From contig OU015654.1 in NCBI GenBank assembly GCA_907165275.2, positions 1,009,501-1,073,500 of the forward strand: a stretch of DNA of 64,000 nucleotides, in the 5' to 3' direction. Every line of letters starts with the position of its first letter. The stretch's first letter is position 1. Source of the stretch: Zygaena filipendulae (taxonomy: Eukaryota > Arthropoda > Insecta > Lepidoptera > Zygaenidae). The notes under the pieces were generated by a model. The model had not been told where the DNA came from. It worked only from the letters and a program-made list of their open reading frames with translations, and did not search any database. Both the position numbers and the translations under genes were made by a program. This document shows, piece by piece, positions 1 through 11,720 of this stretch.

Positions 1-40
1 ATTCATAATAATTAGAAACATTAAAAAAAAAAACACCAGC

Positions 41-80
41 TAAATGCGAGTCGCACTCGCGCATGAAGGGTTCCGTACCA
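41..80. repeat. Dispersed lepidopteran repeat fragment
   Basis: TGCGAGTCGCACTCGCGCAT and AAGGGTTCCGTACC form a pattern widely dispersed in Lepidoptera (recalled, not searched). A weaker match (GTGCGAGATCT ... GGGGTTCCGTAA) is at about 24398-24433. Confidence 0.4.
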
Positions 81-94
81 TCTACATAAAATAT

Positions 95-305
95 GTATAT
101 ATATAAAATCCTTGTTCCTGAATGACTGATGGATCAACGCACAGCCTAAACCGCTGATCGTAGAGACCTGAAACTTGGAGGGTGTGTTCTTTGTGTGACG
201 TAGTCATCCGATAACAAAGGATTGTTGAAAGTTTAACCTCTAAGGAGATGAAAAGGGGTTGAAAAGTTTGTTTGGAACAATTCCGCGGGAACTTCGAAAT
301 TATTA
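95..305 (+). mobile_element. Helitron-like variant, 3'-truncated copy
   Basis: ATATATAAAATCCTTGTTCC, GACTGATGGATCAACGCACA, GTGTGTTCTTTGTGTGACGT and ATTCCGCGGGAACTTCGAAA match 32617-32850 in reverse. The terminal hairpin and CTAG are missing. Confidence 0.55.
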
Positions 306-365
306 TCTATAAAAACGGCAAAAAATATAATCACGTTTTTTGTGTCCTCCCTTAAATATTTTTTT

Positions 366-555
366 TGTTCTGTTTTTCAGTATTTGTTGTCATAGCGGCA
401 AAAGAAATACATCATTTGTGAAAATTCCAACTAACTATCACGGTTCATGAGGTACAGCTTGATGACAGACGGAGAGACAGACAGGCGGACGTACGGACAA
501 CGTAGTCTTAGTAATAGGATCCCGTTTTACACTTCGGGTGCGGAACCTCAAAAAG
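366..555. repeat. Dispersed repeat, inverted partner at 35485-35680
   Basis: It shares CAACTAACTATCACGG, AGACAGACGG-type runs, TTAGTAATAGGATCCCGTTTT and a final GGTGCGGAACC-like end with the minus strand of 35485-35680. It probably derives from the 3' region of a non-LTR element. Confidence 0.5.
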
Positions 556-1006
556 CATGTAACATAAAATTTTGTGGCCAAAATAATTTATGAGCATCAT
601 TTATGCTGTTAACCTCATTCTTAAATTAAATGTTACAGATAAATAGAGATAAAAAATCATTGCATAAAACAACCCTGTTAATTTGCTTGTTGGCTCTTCG
701 ATTATACGGTTAGTGGTTACTAATATTTGGTCTGAAAAAATAAAAATTAATACTTTATAATATTTTGCGAGCCGTATATAAAGTGTAACATTGTAGTGTC
801 ACTTAATTAGACCTCGACCACATGTAATGGAGTCGCTTCAAATACTTTCCTTTGTTTATATTTTTAATTTTTTAATACTTTATTTTATTTTCATTTCTTT
901 AGCGATGCATCAAAAAATGGTTATTAAAAGATATATTAAAATTTCTTCAAAAAGCTTACATCTCTCTCTCTACATATTATAATACAAGAGATATTTTCTT
1001 TGTGTA

Positions 1007-1226
1007 CAGTGGGCCACATAGACAAGTATACCATCAAAATTATACTGTTTGTAAAACGTCTTTATAACGTTATAAGTTGCCGTTTTTGCAGTTCCAATAT
1101 TCGTTTTTCGCTTGTGTTGGAATTTGGAGCTTGGAGCTGCAAAAACGGCAACTTATAACGTCATAAAGACGTTTTACAAACTGTATAATTTTTACAAGGT
1201 GGTAAACTTGTCTATGTGGCGCACTG
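1007..1226. mobile_element. Tc1/mariner-like MITE with TA target duplication
   Basis: A 220-base foldback element. The ends read CAGTGGGCCACATAGACAAG on the left and the near-complement on the right, with TA on both sides (1005-1006 and 1227-1228). The arms stay paired for most of the length, including a block encoding no protein around TTATAAGTTGCCGTTTTTGC. TA duplication with CAGT ends fits the Tc1/mariner superfamily. The 89-codon reading frame across its right arm is a by-product. Confidence 0.75.
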
Positions 1227-1380
1227 TACATACCTACCTTATACCTATAGAGTTACCACCGGTACTATATTATACATATAGTATCGTACTATATTTCAGT
1301 CACTGTGGTCTGGAACGCACCCGCAGCGCAGCAAGGGGCAACGAAACGTCAACTGTCAAACTAGCAATAATTTGTAGATG

Positions 1381-2134
1381 AATACTGCCCGATACATAAT
1401 GATTAAAAATAAATATGTAGATACTATCTTTTCCCTGCATTTCTCAAAAGTGCTATATTTTCGCGCCTTTTGTTCGGAAAAATACTATATTTTTTCCAAA
1501 AAAAGGCAACCCTTCCTACCAATATTAAACTCATAGTTATTATGTAAACGCTATAGAAAGTGCTATTTTTATTGTTTTTTTTTTTAATTAATGTACACAA
1601 GGACAACATAAAAAGGAAAGAAAGTATAAAAGCAATCATGTGCTATACACATAAATATATTTATATGCTATACACATATTATATAATATAGTATCAGTCA
1701 CCATTTTCAATATTTGCCAATTTTTAAGACGCGTGTATTTCACCATTTTTCACACCATAAGATAAAAACACAGCAACAGTTTTAATACAAAATCAAAATT
1801 AGTTATTTCGTCATTTAATAACATCGAATTCGAGTCAACAGCGACCTCTGTGCTGTGAACCTCCGTACACCTGTAAGACGTGCAAAGAATGACGGACAAC
1901 TCTCATTACATTCTCAGTACTGTTTATTGGTTCAATAAGGTTGTTTTTATATAAAGCTGCCGGGTGGCCATGCATTGGTGCCCCGAGCGACGCGCTGTAA
2001 AGATTGTGCACACCCCTTAAGCGATAAAAGCTCACGGTTTAACCCTCTAGAATTTCCAATTGAACTTCAATGTAAAGTTTTGATATATGTACCTACATAT
2101 CCAAATAAAGAATGTTCTCGAATTTTTCGTTAAA
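1381..2134. other. No gene seen
   Basis: AT-rich spacer between the Tc1-like MITE and the first Helitron. Short open frames at 1424-1639 and 1835-2035 show no recognisable protein. Confidence 0.6.
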
Positions 2135-2311
2135 TCCTACTAATATTATATATGTGAAAGTGAGGATGTTTGGATGTTTGTTACTCAATCACGCAAAGAC
2201 GGCTGAACGGATTTGGATGAAATTTGGCACGCACGTTGTCAGGGGTACAGATAAGGATATAGGGTAATTTTCATCCCAGGATTCCCGTGGGAACTCTGAA
2301 ATTACCAGTAT
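2135..2311 (+). mobile_element. Helitron-like (Lep1-type) element, 3'-truncated
   Basis: It starts A|TCCTACTAATATTAT and carries the GGATGTTT repeat, the ACGGCTGAACGGATTTGGAT block and TCAGGGGTACAGA. It breaks off before the terminal hairpin, where a LINE 3' end begins. Confidence 0.7.
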
Positions 2312-2502
2312 TCTATAAAGTGCAGGAACAGATGTTGTTCGGAAACTATAATTTTCCCTATGCACCTCATGGTTGTCTGGAAGATATCGCTCTGAGCGAT
2401 AAGACCGCCGATTGTTACACTTTATAGTAATTTTTTTTTTGTTATTGTTTATTTTAAGTGGTGTTCAATAAAGAGTTTATTATTATTATTATTATTTATA
2501 TT
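2312..2502 (+). mobile_element. Non-LTR retrotransposon 3' end with ATT tail
   Basis: It contains GTTGTCTGGAAGATATCGCT and GAGCGATAAGACCGCC, a pattern I associate with 3' UTRs of lepidopteran LINEs. AATAAA follows at 2467-2472 and an ATT repeat tail at 2478-2500. It is 5'-truncated with no coding part. Confidence 0.6.
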
Positions 2503-2816
2503 TTTTAATTTTTTCTCAGCATATGCTGATAACTTGTAGTGTCAGTACGGGCACTGCCAAGTAGCTGATCTATTTAATTAGAGGGTATGTTGTTATTATT
2601 ATTATTATTATCACAATATTTACCTAGTCCCAAAGTAGATGTAGGGGTTATCTCTAAAACACAACCATTTCTAACAATTATTTTGTTAATAGGATTATTT
2701 CGGAAGAAAGAGTTCCGGCGGGAATACCAAAATTTATGCCGGAAAACCATGAACAAAACAGCTATTGTTTCAGAGAAAAAAATTATGTCCTAGATATGTT
2801 ACTTTAATCATCTAAA

Positions 2817-2943
2817 GCCACATTCACGCGAGAATCTTGCGTGAACGCGAGAAAACCACAAGAACGTGAATGTGGAGCCGATGTACTCCGCAGTTTCTCA
2901 TGCTTTTCTCGCGTTCTCACAAGATTCTCGCGTGAATGTGGAG
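2817..2943. mobile_element. Short foldback MITE
   Basis: Inverted arms of about 38 bases begin GCCACATTCACGCGAGAATC and pair with the complement ending at 2943. The left arm also holds an internal second copy of the CACATTCACG end. There is no coding capacity. Superfamily unknown; no clear target duplication. Confidence 0.65.
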
Positions 2944-3041
2944 CGAGCTTAAGGAATTCCTGTGAGAATTCCGAAATTGATGCGGTTGAAACCGAGGGGG
3001 TTCAGCTCATCAACTACAAAGATAAAGAAATGAGTCTCAAT

Positions 3042-3364
3042 AGGCTATTTGACTAAATATTTTTTAGTCCGTCTTGTAGATTAATAAAAAATATTTGACA
3101 CGTATTTTTTCTTTTTTTACGTAATCAAAAAAAAAACGGCGATAGATTGAGTTGATATTTCGCGTGACGTCACTAACTAGTACAGTTTGTATGGTGGCTT
3201 GTAGTGGTAAGTGACGTCACGAGCCCCCACCCTAAACTTTAATGCGCTTTATCTCTGTGTATTTTCATTTATTTGAAAAATAAAAAAATACGTGTCTAAT
3301 GATTTCTAATTTTCTAAATGACAGACTAATTACAATTTTGATTTTCAAAAGTTGTCAACGTCCG
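3042..3364. mobile_element. MITE family M1 (paired TGACGTCA), copy 1
   Basis: About 320 bases, related over its whole length to the copies at 7684, 44328, 45497, 53416 and 59575 (here in the same orientation as 59575). It has degenerate inverted ends of the form GGGCATGTTGACTA, inner blocks TTAGTCCGTC and its complement, and two TGACGTCA palindromes near the centre about 45 bases apart. Non-coding. Confidence 0.8.
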
Positions 3365-3778
3365 TATTATCGTAGCGAGTAAAAAGATATCGCTGTAAGT
3401 AGTGTGTATCAGCCTTAATTGAGAAGTGAGGTCGTCATATAATTAGGGCAATGTTAATCGGGTATTTCATCGATCGAATCGAACATTGGAAGATTTGTAC
3501 ACTGATTGCTTACTTTCAGTTCTTATCAGAAACACTTCATAAATATTTAACCAGCATAATATTGTAACGAGGCTGTATGCCTCTTCTCTCTTGTAATGAT
3601 ATCCTTCCCTTTTTTAATACCTACTTTATTTTTAAAACTCCCTGTATTTTCCTATTCCATTTTGGCATTCTTTATTTTAAATTCAAATTATGTATTTTCT
3701 GTTTTATACGTATTTTGTTTGTGATTCACTAAATTGCTAGAATTCAGACGAATCACATCTAAATTATTAGTTTTAATA

Positions 3779-3997
3779 TCCTACTAATATTATAAACTCG
3801 AAAGTTTGTAAGAATGTATGGATGGATGGATGGATGGACGTTTGTTACTCTTTCACGCAAAAACTACTAAATGGATTAAAATGAAACTTTACAATAATAT
3901 AGCTTATTCATCAGATTAACACATAGGGTACTTTTTATCCTGGATTTCCCGCGGGAACTCTGAAATTACCGCGGGTGAAACCACGGGGCACAGCTAG
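3779..3997 (+). mobile_element. Helitron-like (Lep1-type) element, complete
   Basis: It starts TCCTACTAATATTATAAA and ends GGGGCACAGCTAG, with a hairpin (CCGCGG...CCACGG) just before the end. The flanks are A on the left and T on the right, as Helitrons require. A GGAT tetranucleotide run sits inside. It lacks Rep/helicase, so it depends on an autonomous partner. Confidence 0.85.
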
Positions 3998-5882
3998 TAC
4001 TCACTAAAGAGCTAGCCGGAGGTAATAGTCTTGTAACATAGTCGTATTTCAAATTACAATATTTATGATATAACTTTTTCACCATAAAAGTTTAATTGAA
4101 ATAATAATATGTTAAAAAACGTAGGTAGTTCTTTAATTGGAATGAAAAGCTCATTTCAAAACTTTCATACTTTGGAAATTAATTTACAAAAACTCTCTTG
4201 GGAGATGTCACTTTATGAGTGTAGAAATTGCCTACCAATGACTGATGACCATGATTTCGTTCACGCTATCTTTGATTCCCGATACTCTTTTACAAACTTG
4301 CCGTATCTATCATACTTTAATCTACGTCAGTGTACAATACCTTAAAAAATCCCAATTTTTGTTTTACTCTTATCTTTTTCGTTTAAAATAACACACAAAG
4401 AGTGTTATTTCGCCACCTACGTCGATAAACAAAGTTCTCTTTTTCGGGTTCCGCCCGATATAGATTTTTGGCAGATTTATTCGATTGTATGTTTGCAACT
4501 TTGCAACATAACGTTTTGAGGTATTTTAATTAACATTTGGAGATTATTCACCTCTCTATTCTTTTTTGAAAAGATAATAGAATCGATATAAACATAATTT
4601 AAATTATTTAACTACCATACATCGTATCGTAGGTACCAAATGCAAAAAAAACTTCCTTTGTCTAATTTGTTCATTCAAATCATCGTACCTATCTATTTTA
4701 AGTATTTTATTACATCCATGATTCAAATCATATTATGTTAAAGATATCGCAAAGTTCCTTAATTTTTAACATTGTTTAAAAAAAAATGGTTGAAAAAGTT
4801 AGTGCAGCGATGGTATTTCAGTGCCAAATTCTTTTTTTACTGTTAGGTACATTAATTCGAAATTCTTTTCGCGCGAATAAATAACAAGTATTATACATGT
4901 TGGTAAATGAGTTAAATTAATTAATACAAAGGAATGCAAGTTCTGAGAAATATGGTCTTATTAACGAAATCCAGGTTCAAATCTAGGTCCCCTTGTTGGG
5001 TAATAAATCTATGTCTTTTTTGCATGCACACCAGTGGCATGTAGGGTTTTTTCTTATCTCAATATCGGTAATATATATAACCCTTAATTAAGAATGATGT
5101 GTGTTTATACACTTGTGACACATACCATGATTAATCACCGTTTAATTAGAATTAAATTAAAGTGGAAATTTAATTTAGAATTAAACGGGCCCTGCGCACG
5201 CTTAATCAGGTCAACAGTCGTATCGACATTTTCTGTTGTTCTTATAATGAATTCTCAAAAATTGCATTTTGAATTGTGTTATGGTTCCTAAGTTGGAAAA
5301 TGGTAAAATAGTAAATAGTATACATAAAAATATTATATATTTAACATATTTTGCTGCACTATCGCATTACTCCTAACTGTAAAGATAGTTGTAAAGTATT
5401 TTTTAAATATTTTTTTTTTTTTCTTTTTTGATTAATCAAATTCAACAGAATTATCTGTTGTCAGCAGTTTCAGTGACTTTCTATATAATAAGACGTATTA
5501 TTTGTTTTTTAATTTCCTTCTCTTGACGGAATACAAAACAAAATTCATATTTAAGTAGTTTTTATCTGTACAAATCAAAAACTAGTGACAATGACGTTTT
5601 TACAGACTACGGTTAAATGACTATAGTTTAATATAATTTGTGTGATTCTATCTTGATGTTAATCTTCTGATTGAACACAATATGTAATTTTTATGAAACA
5701 AAAAAAAACTTCATCGTCTCATTTTTTGTAGGTATACATTCCTAATCTAGTCATTAGATTTAGTTAGTAGTTACCTTACAAAAAGTGTCCTCGCGACCTT
5801 TATATAATTTTTAGCATGCAAGGCCTGCAGGCAGAGCTCCTTGAGGCAGAGAGCTAGTCGTTTTTATAGAAGTAAGTACCTA
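3998..5882. other. No gene seen
   Basis: AT-rich DNA. The 78-codon frame at 4109-4345 and 65-codon frame at 5094-5291 resemble nothing I know, and no clear repeat ends are visible. Confidence 0.6.
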
Positions 5883-6066
5883 CTAGCTTATCACCGCGGT
5901 CATTATTTCGGAGTTCTTGCTGGAATTTCGGGATAAAAAGTACGCTATGTCCTTCTCTGTATACCTGAAAACGTGTTTACCAAATTTCATGATGATCGGT
6001 TGAGTCGTTAGTGCGTGAAAGCGTAACAAACAAACTCACTTTTGCATTTATAAATAACAGGAAGGA
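5883..6066 (-). mobile_element. Helitron-like element
   Basis: On the minus strand it runs from TCCTTCCTGTTATTTATAAA to CTAG at 5886-5883. The middle block (ACCGATCATCATGAAATTT complement, GGACATAGCGTACTTTTTATC) is the variant ending in TTTGTTACGCTTTCACG, distinct from the 3779 type. Confidence 0.7.
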
Positions 6067-6180
6067 TCACAATTTATACTAGAAAAGCAACAAGTTGGTA
6101 CCTGCTAATGACGCGACGCAAAACGCATTAGTTGATCAAAAACTTTTTATTTAATGTCTTTAGTTAACTTTATATGTAAT

Positions 6181-6348
6181 ATTATTATAAATGGGAATGT
6201 GAGTTTGTTTGTTTGTTTGCTACGTAGTCAACCGATCATTATGAAATCTTGCATACATGTTTTCTGAAGTACAAAAAAGGACATAGGGTCCTAGTTTTTA
6301 TATCCAGATTCTCGCGGGTTCTGTAAATCAACTCGGGGCAAACTATAG
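6181..6348 (+). mobile_element. Helitron-like fragment
   Basis: Plus-strand copy of the 5883-type variant (GAGTTTGTTTGTTTGTTTGC, CCGATCATTATGAAA, GGACATAGGGT). It is degenerate at both ends. A minus-strand fragment follows at about 6378-6500. Confidence 0.55.
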
Positions 6349-6499
6349 GGTACAGTCACTTTATAATAAACCAACTGTCCCCTGCGGTTACACCCGCTAT
6401 ATTTTCGGAGTTTCCGCGAGAATTCCAGGAAAAATTACCCTTTGTCCTTCTCTGTACAACGTGTATGCAAAACGGTCCAGCCGTTCCCGCGTACTGCCG

Positions 6500-7460
6500 T
6501 GACAAAGGGAAATAGGGATTCATTTTTATATATACTGCAGCGGGAGCGGGATGAGTGGTATTTATTTATTTATTATTTCAGTCACAAAACAAGTTACAGT
6601 CAAAGTTTGATACTTAATTATACAGTCGTTTTTTAAAGCTCTATAGGTTGCAACTCAAGACTCGTATCCACAGCGATTTTGATGTGTACAAATGAAATAC
6701 TAAGCTAAAGTTAGGAATCCCATTTTCAGCTCTTTAGCCACCAATAAAACGAGATGAAAATGAGGTATGAGTCGACCGCCTCCAAAGGGGAAGCTTCCCG
6801 CCGGGCGAGGGGGTATGCCCGGGGAACCGCGGCTCCGACTGTAGATCGTCGGAGGTTGTATGTATGCAGCGCACTGTGTATTAGATAGATTGAACCAATA
6901 TTGGATGTACATTGTACAACCATATAATGCTCCATCAACTCTCTTCACTTAGGCAATCTTGCGGAGTCCAGAGGAAACCTAGTAACAAATGAAATGAGAT
7001 GAAATAACTTTATTGTTACCGACAAACAGTATTTATTACGACTTAACATTCAAATAATATTTACAAAGATATATAATATGATTCTTTCTAAAACGAAATG
7101 TAGAGTTTAATACTAACTTGACTAAGCGTTTAACTGAAAAGCACCAATTTATTACCCACTCGATTAACTTGCGTACCTAATTATTATTATTATTGAACAC
7201 GCTGCTCATTTCGATCAGTAACGAGCATCGGCACAGTCAAACAAATCAACAGTTACGCAGCTCAATGGTAGCACCATATATATGCGAACACACAGTTACA
7301 CAAAATGCGCGATGTAGTTTAAAAAGTGGGACCCAGCTGTAAAAGGAAAGGTGAGAAATACAATCAAAATCAGCTTTTAAGCTTGTAAGTATAGCTTTTA
7401 AGTTAATAGTTATAGGTTTTACAAGTTATGCATGTCAGTACAGATTCAGTAATCTCTACA
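6500..7460. other. No gene seen; one GC-rich block
   Basis: A GC-rich patch at about 6770-6870 (CCGGGCGAGGGGGTATGCCC) lies in AT-rich DNA. Two overlapping minus frames cross it, but neither is recognisable. It may be an old repeat. Confidence 0.5.
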
Positions 7461-7642
7461 GAGTATAAAATAAAGTCGCATCCCGCCGTCTTTCCCTTTG
7501 TATGCTTTATTAGCTTTTAAATTACGTAAGAGATCTTTATATATTTTCATCCATAGGTAAGAGTAATTTCATCGATTGCCATCAATAGGTAGTGGATGAT
7601 TCAAGAGGAAGGTTTATACGTGTAATTCACCCTGGGATTCCC

Positions 7643-8149
7643 ACGAGTTTCACCCGCGGTAATTTCGGAATTCCTGCGAGAATAGGGATGTGGACTACAT
7701 TTGAAAATCAAAATTCTAATTAGTCCGTCAGTTAGAAAATAAAAAAACAATAGACACGTATTTTTTGCTTTTTCAAATAAATTAAAATATACAGAGATAA
7801 AGCGCATTAAAGTTTAGGGTGAGGGGGTCGTGACATCACTAACCGCTAAAACCGCCATACAAACTGTCAGAATAGTGACGTCACGCGAAATTTCAACTCA
7901 ATATAACGCTGTTATTTTTTGATTACGTAAAAAAAAGAAAAAATACGTGTCCATTATTTTTTAATAATCTACAAGACGAGCTAAAAATTAAAAATTAGTC
8001 AACATGCCCATTTCGGGATAAAAGTACCCTATGTCCTTCTCTGTACCCCTGGCAACGCGTATGCAAAATTTCGTGGTGATCAGTTGAGCCGTTAAGCCAT
8101 GCAAGCGAAACAAACAAACTCACTTTCGCATTTATAATATTAGTTGGGA
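7643..8149 (-). mobile_element. Helitron-like element split by MITE M1
   Basis: The two parts, 7643-7683 and 8011-8149, join to give the usual block order (TTTCACCCGCGGTAATTTCGG ... ACCCTATGTCCTTCTCTGT ... TTATAATATTAGT). The MITE occupies 7684-8010. Upstream, 7461-7641 carries part of another Helitron variant in plus orientation. Confidence 0.75.
7684..8010. mobile_element. MITE family M1, copy 2, nested in a Helitron
   Basis: It starts AGGGATGTGGACTA and ends TAGTCAACATGCCCA. The central sites are TGACATCA (decayed) and TGACGTCA. It splits a Helitron exactly within the conserved GCGGGAATTCCGGGATA block: the left piece ends at 7683 and the right resumes at 8011. Removing it restores the Helitron with roughly one extra T, which defines the boundaries. 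Confidence 0.85.
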
Positions 8150-8824
8150 TCATATAATCATCTTCACCAAAAGATGTGTGTGTTACAAGCTACAGCGAGC
8201 AAAGTTACTATAGTATAATTCCAAGGTCACCGCAGTTGGTGTACTGTTGTAGTGAGCGCTATAGCAGGGGCTGGCCGCGACCTCAGCCGCCACGCATCGC
8301 GTCACATGACCCCAGACGCACTAATTACACGCCGACGATTACATCCATGCCGGTACAGTCAGAAGCATCAATATGTAAGTCCGGTCAGTCTTTGAACCTT
8401 ATAACTATTGCAACAAGATTCAATAAGTGTCAAAAGTGTTCACGCATTTCTGCTGATAACTGTACAGTCGGAGCGAACGCAACCAGCGTGACGGACATCT
8501 AGATCCCATTCTGTGAAAGTAAAAATGATTGAAAGATACTAAAAAATGTGTGCACGGGAAAATGTTATCTTTCCAAGTGTCTAACGAAGAAGTGCTTAAA
8601 CATCTTCATATTATAGAGTACTGGATGTTAATAATATAATTAATAATAACCTATGTAACGTCTATATAACGACGTTTTTTGCATCAATTTAATTCTTTTA
8701 TTTGCATTAAACATGGTTACAATAAATACGTGTGCAGTCGTGTAATTATATTAGTCTAGTATGTTGTTGCCCTGTTGGACGTGCAAATTTTAATGAACAT
8801 ATTTTAATCACTGCCTATTTTATA
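8150..8824. other. No gene identified
   Basis: A 108-codon plus frame (8176-8502) lies in a somewhat GC-richer patch but reads as low-complexity, unrecognised sequence. The rest is AT-rich. Confidence 0.45.
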
Positions 8825-9070
8825 TATATGGACGCAGATAAGCAATAACATGTTAACCCACAAAATGAAGTTATTGATTCAGAACAATTTATTGAGAGTT
8901 AGGGAACGTTTTTTAATTGTGTGTTTACCTTATTACATCGTTTAAATATGTAACTAAATATTGAACATAAAAAATATTGACACAAAGTTGCGCTATAATT
9001 TTAAAACTTTAATTTACTCTAAATTTCTCCAGTGTGGGTTAACACACTATTGCTTATCTATGTCCATATA
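8825..9070. mobile_element. MITE family M2, copy 1
   Basis: The inverted ends read ATGGACGCAGATAAGCAATA and continue through GTTAACCCACA on the left, with the near-complement on the right (TGTGGGTTAAC...TTGCTTATCTATGTCC). It is about 246 bases and non-coding. A second copy lies at 18569-18790 in the opposite orientation. Its right end abuts a Helitron. Confidence 0.75.
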
Positions 9071-9072
9071 TA

Positions 9073-9354
9073 AAAGAAAGTCGTGTTAGTTACACTATTT
9101 ATAACTCAAGAACGGCTGAACCGATTTGGCTGAAAATTGGTGGGGAGGTAGCTTAGAACCAGGAAACGGACGTAGGATACTTTTTATCCCGGTACTCCCG
9201 CAGGAACTCCGGTCGGTGAAATCTCATGAAATTTCGCATACTTAGGTACACATTGTCAGGGGTACAGAGAAGGACATAGGGTAGGTACTTTGCATTCCGG
9301 AATTCCTGCGGGATCTCCGAAATTTCCGCGGGTGAAACCGCAGGGAACAACTAG
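9073..9354 (+). mobile_element. Helitron-like element, rearranged
   Basis: It contains AAGAACGGCTGAACCGATTT, two TATCCC/GGAACTCC blocks and the end hairpin CCGCGGGTGAAACCGC. It terminates in CTAG at 9351-9354 followed by T. The 5' end is lost next to the M2 MITE. It seems to be one copy joined into another. Confidence 0.65.
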
Positions 9355-9917
9355 TACTATCTAAGAAGGTGTAATCATGTTTCTTCGTAGATTTTTAAAG
9401 CGCATGGTAATCCGTAAGATATACCTACTGTTTTATTCTACATCTATTATGCAATCAAAATAAAATATTTAGAAGTTGTTACGCATATGAAAGAAAGAAA
9501 ATATGTTTTTTAATATACCTACAGGTATTTGTGATGGATTCTGTAGGTACAATTTTTTAGGTGGGCCTATTAATCCTTAAACTCTACATAATGACTCTGA
9601 ATAGGTTAAAAAGTTTCTTCTCCTAGATCTTACAAAATACGTTTTTCTTGGAAATCGGTATATAGACAATAGACATTTGAATGCAAAACTAGACTTCGAG
9701 AACATGTCATAAACATAGGTCATAAAGGGAAAATAATATTGCGAAAACATTGCTTTCGGTTTGCTAGGGAATTGCTATAATTATTGTCTGTATTATTGTT
9801 ATAGTACGTCGTCTGAGATATGTTTCACTACGACCAACCAGCATTGCTTGCCCGTGACAGGCATGCGTATACAATCATGGCATTTTTTTTATAACGGTTA
9901 ACAACAGCCCAATGACT

Positions 9918-10006
9918 TCTTCTTCTTCTTTAATAATGGCGTCTATAATTATAATTTGCCAATGACAACGTTTCTTACTAATAAAAATTTCTTCATCTAC
10001 TTCTTC
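9918..10006. repeat. Dispersed repeat, second copy at 20202-20289
   Basis: CTTCTTCTTCTTTAATAATGG, GCGTCTATAATTATAATTTGC and CAATGACAACGTTTCTTA are nearly identical to 20202-20289 over about 85 bases in the same orientation. No ends recognised. Confidence 0.65.
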
Positions 10007-10569
10007 AATTATTTCGAAACGCCAATGACAATGTTAGATTGCTCCCCAAGTTAAAACATGGCTCTCTTCAAAGCCAGATTCCTGCTCGGGGTCCAAAATA
10101 GATGCTAAAAAGCGACTGAAATAACGAAGACTTCACGTGAGACGCGTGTGTTTGGTACGGCTTTCACCCTTCAACAACCCAGCCCGATGACACTCCATAC
10201 AAATGAAATACCTAGCCTGAAAACACACAAAAACATGAACTAATATTGAGTATGCCTTAAGAATAAGAAACGTTGTCTTTTTTGAAGTGACATTTGGGAG
10301 TGACAGCGCGTGGGGAGAAAACATTTTTTACGATGGGGCATTGTAATGTAAGAATGTGAGTAATGGTCATAGTGAAATAGAGCCCTGGATGTGTGTGCGT
10401 TATCTGTGTTGCAAATCTGCCCCTCATCCTGTCGCCACGGAGCGTGGCGTCTGCTTGCACCCATTTATATTATGATTGTAATAATCTATATCAATCTATA
10501 AAACAATATAATGTTATGACTGTCTGACAATGCACAACTCATACCACTGGGTGTAGAGAATTGTTTATA

Positions 10570-10740
10570 CTATAGTAGCTGTTCCCGGAGATTTCTCCCG
10601 CGTTAATTTTGGAGGTCCCGTGGGAATTACGAGATAAAAAGTATCCTAGGTCCTTTTCTGTTCACTTGACAACGTGTATACAAAATTTTATGACGATCGA
10701 TTGAGTAGTTAAAATTTAACAGATAGACAGGTTGTTAGAG
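10570..10740 (-). mobile_element. Helitron-like fragment
   Basis: It has a degraded terminal hairpin (GTTCCCGGAGATTTCTCCCGCG), then GGTCCTTTTCTGT and TTTTATGACGATCGATTGAG. No intact ends. Confidence 0.55.
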
Positions 10741-10979
10741 CCACTCTACCTGTTGGTACCTCTATATCGCATAAAAATCCGTTCAGTAATTTTTGAGTGT
10801 ATTCCGAACAGACAGACAGACAAACAGACGCGCCGGAGGACTTAGTTTTATAATATGTAGGGATAACCTTGAATCCCTAGTTCATATATTGCGTCTTGCT
10901 AGCGCAAAACAAATATACATAGATACAGTGTGCTGTTAGGACTTGCAGAACAAACTCACATTCGCATTTATAATTTTAG

Positions 10980-11160
10980 GATTAGTGGTAGACTAAAGAG
11001 TAGCTGAGGGTGAGTCAGCGAGGAGGGCCATAGCCGTCTGGCTTCCATCTCAGCGGGGTGCAGACGCCGGGGCAGCCGCACCGGCGCCGCCTGCCCAGCC
11101 GGCAGGCAACCAAGCGCTAGGCGCCCCGCCGACGCCTGCCAGCGCTCTTAACGACTGCCA
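10980..11160. other. GC-rich block without a gene
   Basis: GGGGCAGCCGCACCGGCGCC and neighbours form a sharply GC-rich patch of about 120 bases. There is no open frame of note on either strand. Confidence 0.4.
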
Positions 11161-11189
11161 CACGGACATACGGACCGCAAAATTTCATC

Positions 11190-11720
11190 TATACTAACCC
11201 TAATACTGGATGTTCCCCGCAGTTTCACCCACGTTAGGTATATCGGAGTTCCCGCGGGAGTTCCGGGATAATTAATAGTTACGCTTGCACACCTAAGCGA
11301 CTCGACGATCATCATCATCATGAAATTTTTCATACACATTGCGAGAGGTAAAAAAAAGACATAATATGGTACTTTTGATCCGGAATTACCAAAATTAACG
11401 AGAGTCAAACCATATGAAATTTTGTAACCATATTGTCAGGGGTACAGAAAAGGACAGAGACTAGACAAAGACTTTATATCCCGAGATTCCCATGGGAACT
11501 CTTGTGGTAGAGTATAATATCAGTTGTCTTGTACACATAGTAAAAACTTTATTTGATTTGGACTTTGAAATAAGATTTCCCGCGGGAATTTAAATTACTC
11601 CGCGTTCTTTTCTATACCCCTGAAAACGTGTATGCAAAATTTCATGACGATCGGTTGAGTAGTTAGGGCATGAAAGCGTAGCAAACAGACATACACTTTC
11701 GCATTTATAATATGGGTAAA
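11190..11720. repeat. Cluster of degraded Helitron fragments
   Basis: At least three overlapping pieces in both orientations can be read: CCCCGCAGTTTCACCCACGTTA (11215), GTCAGGGGTACAGAAAAGGACA (11436) and CATGACGATCGGTTGAGTAGTT (11643) to TTTATAATATGG. There are no clean ends. The reading frames here are repeat-derived. Confidence 0.6.

Noticed and set aside
3779..3999. CRISPR-like regularity of similar blocks across the window
   Set aside because: The repeats are dispersed, in both orientations, with Helitron ends and no regular spacers; the organism is clearly eukaryotic.
7601..7807. Minus-strand 68-codon frame repeated at 44234-44452
   Set aside because: The shared protein text (MRFISVYFNLFEKAKNTCLL) comes from the M1 MITE; being in two copies reflects transposition, not a gene family.
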